A stretch of DNA of 64,000 bases, from assembly GCF_004320535.1 (NCBI RefSeq), contig NZ_SIHY01000001.1, positions 2,170,001 to 2,234,000 of the forward strand, in the 5' to 3' direction. Below the pieces are notes generated by a model. That model searched no databases. It was not told the DNA's origin and saw nothing but the letters and a program-made list of their open reading frames with translations. Positions 17,541 through 26,539 of the stretch are shown piece after piece (positions within the stretch are counted from its first letter, which is position 1; every line of letters starts with the position of its first letter). The translations under genes and the position numbers were made by a program. This DNA is from Arthrobacter sp. S41 (lineage in GTDB: Bacteria; Actinomycetota; Actinomycetes; Actinomycetales; Micrococcaceae).

Positions 17541-19594
17541 CGCAGGAAGGCTGCTGCAACCCCAGAATCCACTGGAATGTGCAACCCAGTAGTTCGGGTT
17601 AATTCTGGTCCGGTCAGTACATATACTGCGTCAGCAATGTTTTCAGGGATAACTTCTCGCTTCAAAATTGTGCGGTTTGCATAGTACTGGCCCAAGTCTT
17701 CTTCGGCCACACCATAGGTCGCAGCACGCTGAGCGCCCCAACCCGAGGAGAAGATTCCTGAACCTCGCACCACACCATCAGGGTTGATGCCGTTAACCCT
17801 GACTCCATGCTCGCCCAGCTCAACAGCAAGCAAACGAACCTGGTGAGCTTGGTCAGCTTTGGTGGCTGAATAAGCAATATTGTTGGGGCCAGCAAATACG
17901 GAATTCTTGGAGGAAATGTAGATGATGTCACCGCCAAGCTTTTGCTCAATCAGCACCTTAGCCGCAGCCTTGGACACCAAGAACGAACCTTTAGCCATCA
18001 CATCGTGCTGAAGATCCCAGTCTGCTTCCGTGGTTTCAAGCAGGGGCTTCGATAGCGAGAGCCCAGCGTTGTTGACCACCAAGTCCAGCCCACCAAAGGC
18101 CAGCACTGCGTCGTTGATGGCGGCCTGTACGGCGTCGGCATCCGCAACGTTGGCGGCTACACCCACGGCAACATCGCTGTTGCCCAGTTCGGCGGCTGCG
18201 TCCTGCGCCTTGGCCAGATCCAGATCGGCAATCACCACGCATGCACCTTCAGCAGCCAGCCGCTTGGCCACAGCTTTACCAATGCCCGAAGCTGCACCTG
18301 TCACCAAGGCAATACGGCCAGCGTGGGACTTGGGCTTGGGCATACGCTGCAGTTTGGCTTCTTCCAACGCCCAGTATTCGATGCGGAACTTCTCCGCGTC
18401 AGAAATTGGGGTGTAGGTAGAGAGTGCTTCGGCGCCACGCATCACGTTGATGGCGTTCAGGTAGAACTCACCGGCCACTCGTGCAGTCTGCTTGTTGGCT
18501 CCATAGGAGAACATGCCCACGCCGGGAACCAGGACAATCAAGGGGTCCGCTCCGCGCATGGCCGGGGAGTTTCCATCCTTGTGGCTCTCGTAGTAGCGCT
18601 GGTAGTCCTCGCGGTATTGCCCGTGCAATTCTTTGAGCCGCTCCAGCTGCTCCTCAATGCTTGCCGATGCCGGCAGGTCTAGAACCATCGGCTTGATCTT
18701 GGTGCGCAGGAAATGATCTGGGCAGCTGGTGCCGAGTGCAGCTAGCTGTGCCAGCTTTTGGCGTGAAAGGAACGCCAATACCCGCTCGTCATCGCTGAAG
18801 TGGCCGACCATTGGCTTGTCGGTGCTGACCAAACCGCGAATGGTTGGCGCCAATGCGGCGGCACGAGTACGACGCTCAGATTCGGGCAAGGCTTCAAAAC
18901 CTGCAACTATCGCACCAAAAGGTTCGGGTGCTCCGTGCTGCTGAATGTACGCGGCGGCAGTATCGATGATCCACAGTGAGTTCGCCTCCGATTCTTCACT
19001 GGTGTCTCCCCAAGCAGTGATTCCGTGACCGCCAAGGATGCAGCCCACCGCTTGTGGGTTTTCATCCTTGATTCGGGCAATGTCTAGTCCGAGCTGGAAG
19101 CCCGGACGACGCCAATCCACCCAGGCCACTTTGTCGCCAAAGATCTTGGCGGTCAGTTCGCGGCCGTCTTTGGCGGTGGCGATGGCGATGCCAGAGTCAG
19201 GGTGCAGATGGTCAACGTGATTGGCGTTGACCAGACCATGCATGGCCGTGTCGATGGATGGCGCTGCGCCACCCTTGCCGTGCAGGCAGTAGTCGAAGGC
19301 GGCCACCATTTCATCTTCACGTTCCACCCCGGGGTAGACCTGTACCAGTGAACGCATACGGTCCAAGCGCAGGGTGGATAGTCCCTGTTCGGTGAGCGTT
19401 CCCAAGTCGCCGCCGGAGCCTTTGACCCAGAGCAGTTCAAGATTCTCGCCGGTGACCGGGTCGATGGCGCTGCCCTTGGCTGAGGTGTTGCCACCGGCGT
19501 AGTTGGTGTTTTTCTTGTCTTGCCCTAGGCGGTTGGAGCGTTCGATGAGCTGCCCAGCTACGCTGGTGCTCGTTGATGTGATGCTTTGAGTCAT
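17537..19594 (-). CDS. rhaEW: Bifunctional L-rhamnulose-1-phosphate aldolase / lactaldehyde dehydrogenase
   Basis: A 685-residue fusion of two enzymes that act in sequence: cleavage of rhamnulose 1-phosphate to DHAP and L-lactaldehyde, then oxidation of lactaldehyde. The N-terminal class II aldolase part (to about residue 400) shows KGSGGDLGTL, GLVNANHVDHLHPDSG with the zinc histidines, and GGHGITAWG. The C-terminal short-chain dehydrogenase part begins GRIALVTGAASGIGKAVA (NAD site) with catalytic SSKNS and YSATKADQ. The fused form is known from Bacillus and many actinobacteria. It is usual length, and overlaps rhaB by 4 bases. Confidence 0.93.
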   Translation of the reverse strand: MTQSITSTSTSVAGQLIERSNRLGQDKKNTNYAGGNTSAKGSAIDPVTGENLELLWVKGSGGDLGTLTEQGLSTLRLDRMRSLVQVYPGVEREDEMVAAFDYCLHGKGGAAPSIDTAMHGLVNANHVDHLHPDSGIAIATAKDGRELTAKIFGDKVAWVDWRRPGFQLGLDIARIKDENPQAVGCILGGHGITAWGDTSEESEANSLWIIDTAAAYIQQHGAPEPFGAIVAGFEALPESERRTRAAALAPTIRGLVSTDKPMVGHFSDDERVLAFLSRQKLAQLAALGTSCPDHFLRTKIKPMVLDLPASASIEEQLERLKELHGQYREDYQRYYESHKDGNSPAMRGADPLIVLVPGVGMFSYGANKQTARVAGEFYLNAINVMRGAEALSTYTPISDAEKFRIEYWALEEAKLQRMPKPKSHAGRIALVTGAASGIGKAVAKRLAAEGACVVIADLDLAKAQDAAAELGNSDVAVGVAANVADADAVQAAINDAVLAFGGLDLVVNNAGLSLSKPLLETTEADWDLQHDVMAKGSFLVSKAAAKVLIEQKLGGDIIYISSKNSVFAGPNNIAYSATKADQAHQVRLLAVELGEHGVRVNGINPDGVVRGSGIFSSGWGAQRAATYGVAEEDLGQYYANRTILKREVIPENIADAVYVLTGPELTRTTGLHIPVDSGVAAAFLR

Positions 19595-19652
19595 GATTCT
19601 CTCAGTAGTTCGTCTCAGGGATCTGCGTTATGGTGATCAGGCGGTCTGGTGC

Positions 19653-20960
19653 TTAGGCGTCGATCTTGTCGGGTGCCACTAGCTTGCCGTAACGAGATAC
19701 TTCAATTTCTTCGAGGGACTTGCCGCGGGTTTCGGGAGCCCAGATGGTTCCAATTAGCAAGGCTGCAGCGAGCAGTCCAAGGATCAGCAGGCCGAGTTTC
19801 TCCAGTCCCATGTTGGTCAGCAGCACCGGGAAGACCAGCGACAGCAGACCGACCAGAACACGAGCCAGCATAAAAAGGACACCCTGGGCGCTGGCACGGT
19901 ATTTGGTGGCGAAGAGCTCAGCGGTCCACAAACCGTAGAACGCCTGCGCTCCGATACCAGCGGAGATGCCCCATGCCACTGCGTAAAACAGCAGTGAGAA
20001 GGTGCCAGGCGGTACAAAGATCAGCACTGCCCAGGCGGCAATGCCTAGCAAGGCGCCGGTGAAGTACAACCACCGCCGAGATACTAGATCCCCGTATTTC
20101 ATGAAGCCGAAGTACGTGGCGGCAGCGGTGAGCACCCAAACCAATACCTGCAGCAGGTTCTGCTGCGTGGCTGATACCACGCCGGCAGCTGCGTAGACTC
20201 GCGGCTGGAAAATTCCGGCCTGACCGGCCACGGTATTCCATAGTCCATACACACCGATCAGGAAGAACAGGGCGGACCAGTTTTTGCGTTCGGCCAGCAG
20301 GCCTCGGATGCCGGAGAAGAAGGATACCTTGGTACCGTTGGCCAGCTCCTGCGCCCGTTGCTCTTTCCACCGAGTAGATTCGGGCAGTCCGCGGCGCACC
20401 CACCAGGTCACGGCGGCCACAATAAACAGATGGAAGAAGATCAGGCGCGAACCGGCCACTCCCAGCGGTTCAACCATGATCGCCAATGCGAAGCCAACGG
20501 CCGGACCAAAGGACCAAGCCAACTGCGCGGTACCCACGTGGGCGGCGCGAGATTCTTGCGGAGCTTCCTCGGCGATATAGGTCCAGGAGGCCGGAACACC
20601 GGCGCCCACCGCGATGCCCATGAGGACTACGCCGATGACGAGCAGGGCGGTGTTGAAGGTGAAAGTGATCAGCAATGCGCCGAGCATAAAGACCATCAGG
20701 TCATAGGTGTAGATGAACTTACGACCCAAGCGGTCACAGAGCGGTCCACCAATCATCGCGCCAAGGGCCGCGCCGAAGGCATTGGCCGAGACTGCCGCGA
20801 TCACGCCAACGAGTGAGTCTTCAAATCCGAAGGCGTTCTGCCACAAGCTCAGGCTGGTGGCGAGCGCGATGATGGCGCCGGCTTCGATGTAGTTGCTCAT
20901 CGCCACCGCGATGGTGGCTTTCCATCCGGAGATGCCGCGCTTCGTTGCTACGGTACCCAT
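19653..20960 (-). CDS. MFS transporter, probable L-rhamnose uptake
   Basis: A 435-residue carrier of the sugar/metabolite MFS group with about twelve helices. It has DRLGRKFIY (motif A), LPESTRWKEQRA after helix 6, and PETRGKSLEEIEV near the C-terminus, as in sugar porters. It begins one base after the rhaI stop and sits inside the rhamnose operon, so L-rhamnose import is the natural inference. No RhaT-type transporter or ABC importer for rhamnose is in the window. Confidence 0.82.
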   Translation of the reverse strand: MGTVATKRGISGWKATIAVAMSNYIEAGAIIALATSLSLWQNAFGFEDSLVGVIAAVSANAFGAALGAMIGGPLCDRLGRKFIYTYDLMVFMLGALLITFTFNTALLVIGVVLMGIAVGAGVPASWTYIAEEAPQESRAAHVGTAQLAWSFGPAVGFALAIMVEPLGVAGSRLIFFHLFIVAAVTWWVRRGLPESTRWKEQRAQELANGTKVSFFSGIRGLLAERKNWSALFFLIGVYGLWNTVAGQAGIFQPRVYAAAGVVSATQQNLLQVLVWVLTAAATYFGFMKYGDLVSRRWLYFTGALLGIAAWAVLIFVPPGTFSLLFYAVAWGISAGIGAQAFYGLWTAELFATKYRASAQGVLFMLARVLVGLLSLVFPVLLTNMGLEKLGLLILGLLAAALLIGTIWAPETRGKSLEEIEVSRYGKLVAPDKIDA

Positions 20961-22133
20961 TTAGGCTCCCCATCCTGCTTGTACTCCGCCGGTGCGTTCG
21001 GCTTCTATACGTGTTTGGTAGTCCGATTCGCGGAAGGCCTGCATCGGGTCGGTTGGTAGTCCACGCTCGGCCCGCCAGGCTTCAAGCTGCGCGCGGACGT
21101 CGGTGTAAAAAGCGTTCATGAAGATCTCGTTGGCGACCAGCACATCTCCGGAGATCTGGGCTTCGGTCAACGCAACGCGGTCGATCAGTAGGGCACGAGC
21201 CGTCATTTCCTGAACGTTGAGTACGCTGCGAATTTGGCCTTGGATTTTGTTCTCCACATTGTGGCACTGGTCCAGCATGAAGGAAATGGTGCTTGTTTCT
21301 TCCAACCCGCCGCCGCGAATCACCTCAGCCATGATGCGGAAGAGCTGATAAGGATCTGCGGCGCCAACGATCAAGTCATCATCGGCGTAGAAGCGCGAGT
21401 TGAAGTCGAAGGAGCCGAGTTTGCCCAGACGCAGTAGCTGCATCACGATGAACTCGATGTTGGTGCCCGGGGCATGGTGTCCGGTGTCTAGGCACACCAT
21501 GGCGCGCTCGCCTAGGGCAGCCACCTGAGCATAGGAGGTACCCCAGTCAGGGACATCGGTGTGGTAAAAAGCTGGTTCGAAGAATTTGTATTCCAAGACC
21601 AGTCGTTGCTCGCCGTGTAGCCGTGCGTAAATTTCAGCCAGCGAGTCGGACAACCGATCCTGGCGCCCGCGCATGTCAGCTTGTCCTGGATAGTTGGAGC
21701 CTTCGGCAAGCCAGATCTTTAGGTCTTGGCTACCGGTGGAGTCCATGACATCGATGCATTCAAGGTGATGGTCAATGGCCTTGCGTCGGATCTTTGGATC
21801 CTCGTGGGTCAGTGCACCGAACTTGTAGTCATCATCTTGGAAGGTATTGGAGTTGATGGTTCCTAGGCGGACGCCGAGGTTTTCGGCATGGGTACGCAAT
21901 TCACCGAAGTCCTCAACTTTGTCCCATGGAATGTGCAATGCCACCGATGGAGCTAGGCCGGTCAGCCGATGAACTTCGGCAGCGTCGGCGATCTTCTCAA
22001 AAGGATCGCGTGGAGTGCCAGCGGTGGAGTACACCTTAAAGCGAGTGCCGGAATTTCCATAGGCCCATGAAGGGACTTCGATGGCTAGACGGTTCAGGGT
22101 TTGCAGGTTTTCGGGACTCAACGTTGTGCCCAT
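20961..22133 (-). CDS. rhaI: L-rhamnose isomerase
   Basis: Converts L-rhamnose to L-rhamnulose; a metal-dependent TIM barrel of the RhaI (Pseudomonas-type) family, not the E. coli RhaA family. The 390 residues show SVALHIPWDKVEDFGEL, LEYKFFEPAFYHTDVPDWG (metal ligands), MVCLDTGHHAPGTNIEF and LGSFDFNSRFYADDDLIVG, matching the family. I chose ATG 22133 (MGTTLSPEN) because GGAGAGG precedes it; the ATG at 22145 is an alternative. Second gene of the operon. Confidence 0.92.
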   Translation of the reverse strand: MGTTLSPENLQTLNRLAIEVPSWAYGNSGTRFKVYSTAGTPRDPFEKIADAAEVHRLTGLAPSVALHIPWDKVEDFGELRTHAENLGVRLGTINSNTFQDDDYKFGALTHEDPKIRRKAIDHHLECIDVMDSTGSQDLKIWLAEGSNYPGQADMRGRQDRLSDSLAEIYARLHGEQRLVLEYKFFEPAFYHTDVPDWGTSYAQVAALGERAMVCLDTGHHAPGTNIEFIVMQLLRLGKLGSFDFNSRFYADDDLIVGAADPYQLFRIMAEVIRGGGLEETSTISFMLDQCHNVENKIQGQIRSVLNVQEMTARALLIDRVALTEAQISGDVLVANEIFMNAFYTDVRAQLEAWRAERGLPTDPMQAFRESDYQTRIEAERTGGVQAGWGA

Positions 22134-22160
22134 TGACCTCTCCATTTCTAAAGCTTTGTA

Positions 22161-22508
22161 CTAGTGCGTGGTTGCTGGAAATTGCGCCAGTTGATCTTCC
22201 AAATTGAATACTTCGGTGAGCCGTTGGGCCCCTTGGTCTGCGCGGCCGTCGAGACTGACAAAAAATTCTGACATTTGCGCTTCCCACTTCGCGGTGCGCG
22301 GATCGGCGTCTAAGGCTGCTTGGGCTGCCTGGTCATCGTCTGTTTCGTAATAACCAATCAACAGCCCGTCTTCTCGAAGGAAGAGCGAGTAGTTGCGACG
22401 TCCCGCGTCCTTGATGGCTGTCAGCATCTCTGGCCACACCTGTTGATGGCGTTCGATGTACTGGTCCATGAGCTTCGGGACGACTTGAAGCTGGAAGCAG
22501 ACTCGCAC
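22161..22508 (-). CDS. rhaM: L-rhamnose mutarotase
   Basis: Interconverts the anomers of L-rhamnose to feed the isomerase. The 115-residue dimeric ferredoxin-like protein shows the family marks: RVCFQLQVVPKLMDQYIERHQQVWPEML with the active-site Tyr and His, GRRNYSLFLREDGLLIGYYETDD, and TAKWEAQMSEFF. It is the first gene of the operon, next to the operator region. Confidence 0.92.
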   Translation of the reverse strand: MRVCFQLQVVPKLMDQYIERHQQVWPEMLTAIKDAGRRNYSLFLREDGLLIGYYETDDDQAAQAALDADPRTAKWEAQMSEFFVSLDGRADQGAQRLTEVFNLEDQLAQFPATTH

Positions 22509-22573
22509 TCGTTTTCCCTTCGGTTACCAACGTCGTTGTAAGTGGATTCGGGTGAGTCTCATTTTTATGAAAA

Positions 22574-22585
22574 TGAATCGTTTCA
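22574..22585. promoter_or_regulatory. Rhamnose operator O1 (TGAA-N4-TTCA)
   Basis: TGAATCGTTTCA is a 12-base inverted repeat 66 bases upstream of rhaM. It shares its TGAA-N4-TTCA arms with the second site at 22662-22673. Confidence 0.6.
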
Positions 22586-22658
22586 ATCACCCGATTTATT
22601 GAGTGTAAGCTACTTCACTGAGTTAGATCAAGCCGGAATCGATCACTCAATGAAATAT

Positions 22659-22676
22659 TTTTGAAACCTTTCAAAA
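22659..22676. promoter_or_regulatory. Rhamnose operator O2 (18-bp palindrome)
   Basis: TTTTGAAACCTTTCAAAA: perfect 8-base arms around CC, with the core TGAA-N4-TTCA of O1. It lies 80 bases upstream of the divergent lacI-type gene, so it could give autoregulation as well as operon control. Confidence 0.65.
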
Positions 22677-22756
22677 TAAGGTTGTGTAAGCCTGTAAACG
22701 GGCTACTCGGGATATACTCGCAAGAAGACCATCATCAAAAAGAACAGGAATCCTCT

Positions 22757-23779
22757 GTGGCCGTCAGCGTTAAGGAAGTCGCCGCCGAAGCAGGAGTTTC
22801 CGTGGGCACAGTATCCAATGTGCTCAACCGCCCTCAGGTCGTTTCCGAACGCACCGTCGACAAGGTTGCCGCAGCAATTGAGAAGCTTGGCTTCGTCCGC
22901 AACGACGCGGCACGACAGCTGCGGGCCGGACACAGCCGAAATTTCGGACTTGTCGTCCTTGACGCGCGCAACCCGTTTTTCATGGACGTCACCCAGGGCG
23001 CACAACGCCGAGCTCTAGACAATGGCTACACCGTATTGATGGGATCCAGCGACAGCTCTCTAACCACCGAAGGCCAGCTACTAGATCTCTTCGAAGAGCA
23101 ACGAGTGGCCGGCGTACTCATCTCCCCCATGCATAGCGATCTGAGTCGCCTATGGAAAATTCGCGACTCCGGCACCCCAGTAGTTTTGGTAGACCGTGGA
23201 AGTGGGGACCGCAGCTTCTCCTCGGTTTCAGTTAATGACGTTGAAGGTGGCCGCATCGCGGCACAGCACCTGGTGGATCTGGGCCGTAAGCGCATCGCTT
23301 TTGTCGGCGGACCACAAAGCATCGAACAGGTCCAACATCGCCTCGAAGGCGCGCAGTCAATCATTGCCGGCACCGCCGACGCCGTACTGCAGTACCTGCC
23401 AACTGCGCAGCTAACTGTCCTTGAAGGCCGAGCCGTAGGCGAACGCATTCTCGCCATGGAACCAGAACAGCGTCCGGACGGTATCTTCGCCGCCAATGAC
23501 TTGTTGGCCTTAGGGATTTTGCAGGCCCTGGTGATGTCCGGTTCACTCTCGGTCCCGGAAGATATCGCGCTGGTGGGCTATGACAACATTGCCTTTGCTG
23601 AATCAGCGGTAGTCCCGATCACCACAGTGAGGCAGCCGGCCGAAGAAATTGGTCGCACCGCAGTTGATGTCCTATTGCGTGAAGCCGAAGCGGGCGAGGA
23701 CGCAGTTCGCGAACAGTTCGTTTTCACACCCAAACTGGTGATTCGTGAGTCGACTGTGGGAGCAGATAACGCAAGCTGA
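22757..23779 (+). CDS. LacI-family repressor of the rhamnose operon
   Basis: A 340-residue DNA-binding regulator. The HTH with hinge is VKEVAAEAGVSVGTVSNVLNRPQVV, then a periplasmic-binding-protein-like sensor domain (NFGLVVLDARNPFFMDV, PDGIFAANDLLALGIL, LVGYDNIAFAESAVVPITTVRQP). I chose the GTG at 22757 because it has AGGAA 6 bases upstream and begins directly before the HTH; longer upstream starts cross the operator. The gene is divergent from rhaM with two matching palindromes between, so it is most likely the rhamnose repressor, with rhamnose or rhamnulose as inducer (inference). Confidence 0.87.
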   Translation: MAVSVKEVAAEAGVSVGTVSNVLNRPQVVSERTVDKVAAAIEKLGFVRNDAARQLRAGHSRNFGLVVLDARNPFFMDVTQGAQRRALDNGYTVLMGSSDSSLTTEGQLLDLFEEQRVAGVLISPMHSDLSRLWKIRDSGTPVVLVDRGSGDRSFSSVSVNDVEGGRIAAQHLVDLGRKRIAFVGGPQSIEQVQHRLEGAQSIIAGTADAVLQYLPTAQLTVLEGRAVGERILAMEPEQRPDGIFAANDLLALGILQALVMSGSLSVPEDIALVGYDNIAFAESAVVPITTVRQPAEEIGRTAVDVLLREAEAGEDAVREQFVFTPKLVIRESTVGADNAS

Positions 23780-23878
23780 TCACTTGCTTATGAATCCCTG
23801 AAAACACTAGGTCTCGGGATGCATTCACCACCCAAATCTTGTTAGGTTGGCACTACAGCCTACGAAAGGGATGGAATT

Positions 23879-24037
23879 ATGACTGCAAATAATCCGGACG
23901 CCTTCTTGAACAAGAATGAAGCCGAACTGCCAGATACCGTTTCCGACCCTGCGCTGAACGACGAGGTCGGTCAAGACTGGACCGACGAGGGTGGCGCAAC
24001 GCCGTCCGGTGCGGCGATCGACGGTACCGAGAGCTAA
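23879..24037 (+). CDS. Small acidic protein, 52 residues
   Basis: The ATG at 23879 has GGGATGGA upstream and opens a 52-codon frame (MTANNPDAFLNKNEAELPD ... DGTES) ending TAA just before a strong terminator hairpin. The protein has about 12 Asp/Glu, one Lys pair of positions and no Cys, and seems disordered. I do not know a family. The ribosome site, clean stop and terminator make it a likely real, independently transcribed gene. Confidence 0.6.
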   Translation: MTANNPDAFLNKNEAELPDTVSDPALNDEVGQDWTDEGGATPSGAAIDGTES

Positions 24038-24059
24038 GCAAAACTAAGAAACTTTTCTC

Positions 24060-24096
24060 AACGGCGGGATGCACTCAACGAGTGCATCCCGCCGTT
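24060..24096 (+). terminator. Terminator of the small acidic-protein gene
   Basis: Perfect 17-bp stem (AACGGCGGGATGCACTC and its complement) with an AAC loop, followed by TGTT. It begins 23 bases after the TAA. Confidence 0.9.
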
Positions 24097-24154
24097 TGTT
24101 CACTGGCTAATCACTGCCCAGTCACGCTTTAGCGCCCATGTTAGCGTTGAATCC

Positions 24155-25042
24155 ATGACCAAGAATCTGGATATCAGCAGTATCTCGCTCGCTCAGATAT
24201 CAGCTGTTATCGCAGTTGTCGACTACGGATCCTTCACCGCAGCGGCTGACATTCTTGGAATTTCACAACCCTCACTTTCGCGCCGAATCCAGGCGCTTGA
24301 ACACAGTTTGGGCGTACCAATTTTCCGTGCAGCCGGGCGCACCATGCACCTGACAGATACTGGACGAAGCATCCTCCCGGCCGGCCGGCGCATCCTCGAT
24401 GAGCTCTCTTCCATCAACGCACTTGGTGCTTCCACTCGGGAGTTGACTACCGGTTCGCTCAAGGTGGCCGGACTGCCTTCCTTGATTGGCAGTGTCCTGC
24501 CTGAGTTCCTCGGCCCATTTCATCAACAGCATCCGGGAATCCACATCGAGATCCTCAGCGCCGAAGACCATGAGCAACTCATCGAGGTGGTCCGACTGGG
24601 TAGCGCGGACCTCGCTCTGGGAGTCAGCCACAGCGTTCCTGCGGATATGCACTCGCAGTTGCTCCACCACCAAGAATTCACCGCAATAGTTTCAGCTGAC
24701 CTTCCGGAGAATGTAGCGGTTGATGCGCAGCTGCTGAACAGTCTCACCCTTGTCAGCCTGCCGCAGGGCACCTCCATTCGAAAGATCACCGACGAGGTCT
24801 ACCGCGGGTTTGGATGCACCCCGCCCAGGGTCATCACCACCACTCAGCGCGATGCTTTAGTGCAGCTAAGCATTGCCACCGGCGCCATCACCATGGTTCC
24901 AAGCATCATGGCTAAGTCAGCCGAAGTTTACGGTGGGCGTCAACTTGCTCTGCCACAGGGTGCCGGGCGCATCATCGGGGCGATCTATCGTCGAGGCTCC
25001 TTCCAGAACCCCGCGCTCACCGAATTCCTTCGTTTCCTGTAA
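24155..25042 (+). CDS. LysR-family transcriptional regulator
   Basis: 295 residues with the LysR layout: N-terminal winged HTH (LAQISAVIAVVDYGSFTAAADILGISQPSLSRRIQALEHSLG, positions 12-54) and a C-terminal periplasmic-binding-like effector domain (VAGLPSLIGSVLPEFLGPFHQQHPGI, SADLALGVSHSV). The usual length is about 300. There is no divergent target gene on the left (only the short protein and its terminator), so the target is unclear. The ATG lacks a clear ribosome site. Confidence 0.85.
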   Translation: MTKNLDISSISLAQISAVIAVVDYGSFTAAADILGISQPSLSRRIQALEHSLGVPIFRAAGRTMHLTDTGRSILPAGRRILDELSSINALGASTRELTTGSLKVAGLPSLIGSVLPEFLGPFHQQHPGIHIEILSAEDHEQLIEVVRLGSADLALGVSHSVPADMHSQLLHHQEFTAIVSADLPENVAVDAQLLNSLTLVSLPQGTSIRKITDEVYRGFGCTPPRVITTTQRDALVQLSIATGAITMVPSIMAKSAEVYGGRQLALPQGAGRIIGAIYRRGSFQNPALTEFLRFL

Positions 25043-25203
25043 GCCTCCATTCCGCGAGCTGTTCACCCGATGAAGTAAGGGATTCTCAGCCTTTTATAGC
25101 CTGAATGCATAGGTGAGCTCGGACAAGGTATTGGAACGCACCGGTAGTTCTATGGTCCGCTGGAATTTGATCTAATCCAGCTGAAGATGCCCAGGAGAAA
25201 CCG

Positions 25204-26529
25204 ATGACCAAGTTTCGCATACAACTTCGCCACCGGCGCATCACGCTACTGGTCATCGCAGCCTTGGTGCTTTCATTAGTGGTCGCAGCCGGTGGACTCT
25301 GGTTCAAACTCCAAGGCAACATTTCCACCGCAGCCATGCGTGGTTCCGAGTCCGCACCTACAGACTCGCGTATGGATCTGAACATTCTCCTACTGGGATC
25401 CGATACCCGTCAGATGGAAAGTTCAGGTTTTGGTCAGGCCTCAGGAGCACGCAGTGATTCGATGGTTCTGGTGCATATTGCCGCCGGCAATAAGCGCATC
25501 GACGCAGTGCAGATCCCACGCGATACCCTGGTTGACATGCCTGCCTGCGCAGACACGGGTGCCGGAGAATTTGCTGGCGGACTTGCGATGATGAACTCTG
25601 CGTTGAACTATGGGCCCGCCTGCTCGGTGAGCGCTGTTGAATCTCTAACCTCAGTGCATTTGGATCACTTTATTGAGATCAACTTTGAGGGATTTATGTC
25701 CATCGTTGATGCCCTCGGTGGAATCAACGTCTGCCTGCCGGTAGCGATGAAAGATTCCAAAGCGAACTTGGATCTGCCAGCCGGAGAACAAACGGTCAAT
25801 GGCAGCGATGCACTGGCCTTGGCACGCACCCGTCACGCAGTGGGCGACGGTAGCGATATCGCACGTCTTGGCCATCAACAGATGGTGATGTCGGCAATCG
25901 TTCAGCAGGCCACCAGCAAGGAAACACTGGCCCACCCGGACCGGTTGTACTCGTTCTTGGATGCGGCAACATCCTCGTTGACGGTCGACCCTGGACTGAG
26001 TTCCCTGGCTGACCTGACCTCATTGGCAGTGCGGGCCCAAGCGGTGCCAACGGATCAAATCACCTTCATGACCATGCCTTGGCAGCCAGCACCACAGAAC
26101 AAAAATCGGGTGATTCCCTCCGCCGGCGCACAGAGCCTCTTTGCGAGTTTGAATGAGGATTCCCCGGTAGTCACACAAGCTCAAGACACCACACACGATG
26201 CACCGGTGCAGATCTTCAACGCCGCCCAGGTTCCTGGTCTTGCCGCCGAGTACTCCGCCAAGGCTGCAAAGCAGGGGTTTAACGTGACTTCGGTGACCAA
26301 CGCGAGTGCAGTGGCCGACAAATCCACACTGTTGACTGCCGATACCGAAGAGGCCCAACAGACAGCAAAAGCCCTGGCCAAGGCACTAAACCTAAGCATC
26401 AAGCCAACTACTGCTGACGTTAATGGGGTTCAGTTAAACCTCGGCCAGAACTATCAAAGCTTGACTCAACCGGAAAAGTCACCGGTGAAAACCACTAATC
26501 GCAAGGCTAGCCAGAGCCTTTGCGGTTAA
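25204..26529 (+). CDS. LCP (LytR-CpsA-Psr) family protein with LytR_C domain
   Basis: A 441-residue membrane-anchored enzyme that probably attaches phosphate-linked polymers (arabinogalactan- or teichoic-acid-like) to peptidoglycan. One TM helix (about 12-32) is followed by the LCP domain: LLLGSDTR, GARSDSMVLVHI, DAVQIPRDT with catalytic arginines and aspartates, INFEGFMSIVDALGGI, and LARTRHAV. Residues after about 335 form the C-terminal LytR_C domain (VQIFNAAQVPGLA). AGGAGA precedes the ATG. It converges on the pRiA4b gene with 10 bases between stops. Confidence 0.87.
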   Translation: MTKFRIQLRHRRITLLVIAALVLSLVVAAGGLWFKLQGNISTAAMRGSESAPTDSRMDLNILLLGSDTRQMESSGFGQASGARSDSMVLVHIAAGNKRIDAVQIPRDTLVDMPACADTGAGEFAGGLAMMNSALNYGPACSVSAVESLTSVHLDHFIEINFEGFMSIVDALGGINVCLPVAMKDSKANLDLPAGEQTVNGSDALALARTRHAVGDGSDIARLGHQQMVMSAIVQQATSKETLAHPDRLYSFLDAATSSLTVDPGLSSLADLTSLAVRAQAVPTDQITFMTMPWQPAPQNKNRVIPSAGAQSLFASLNEDSPVVTQAQDTTHDAPVQIFNAAQVPGLAAEYSAKAAKQGFNVTSVTNASAVADKSTLLTADTEEAQQTAKALAKALNLSIKPTTADVNGVQLNLGQNYQSLTQPEKSPVKTTNRKASQSLCG

Positions 26530-26539
26530 TGGTTTCTGC

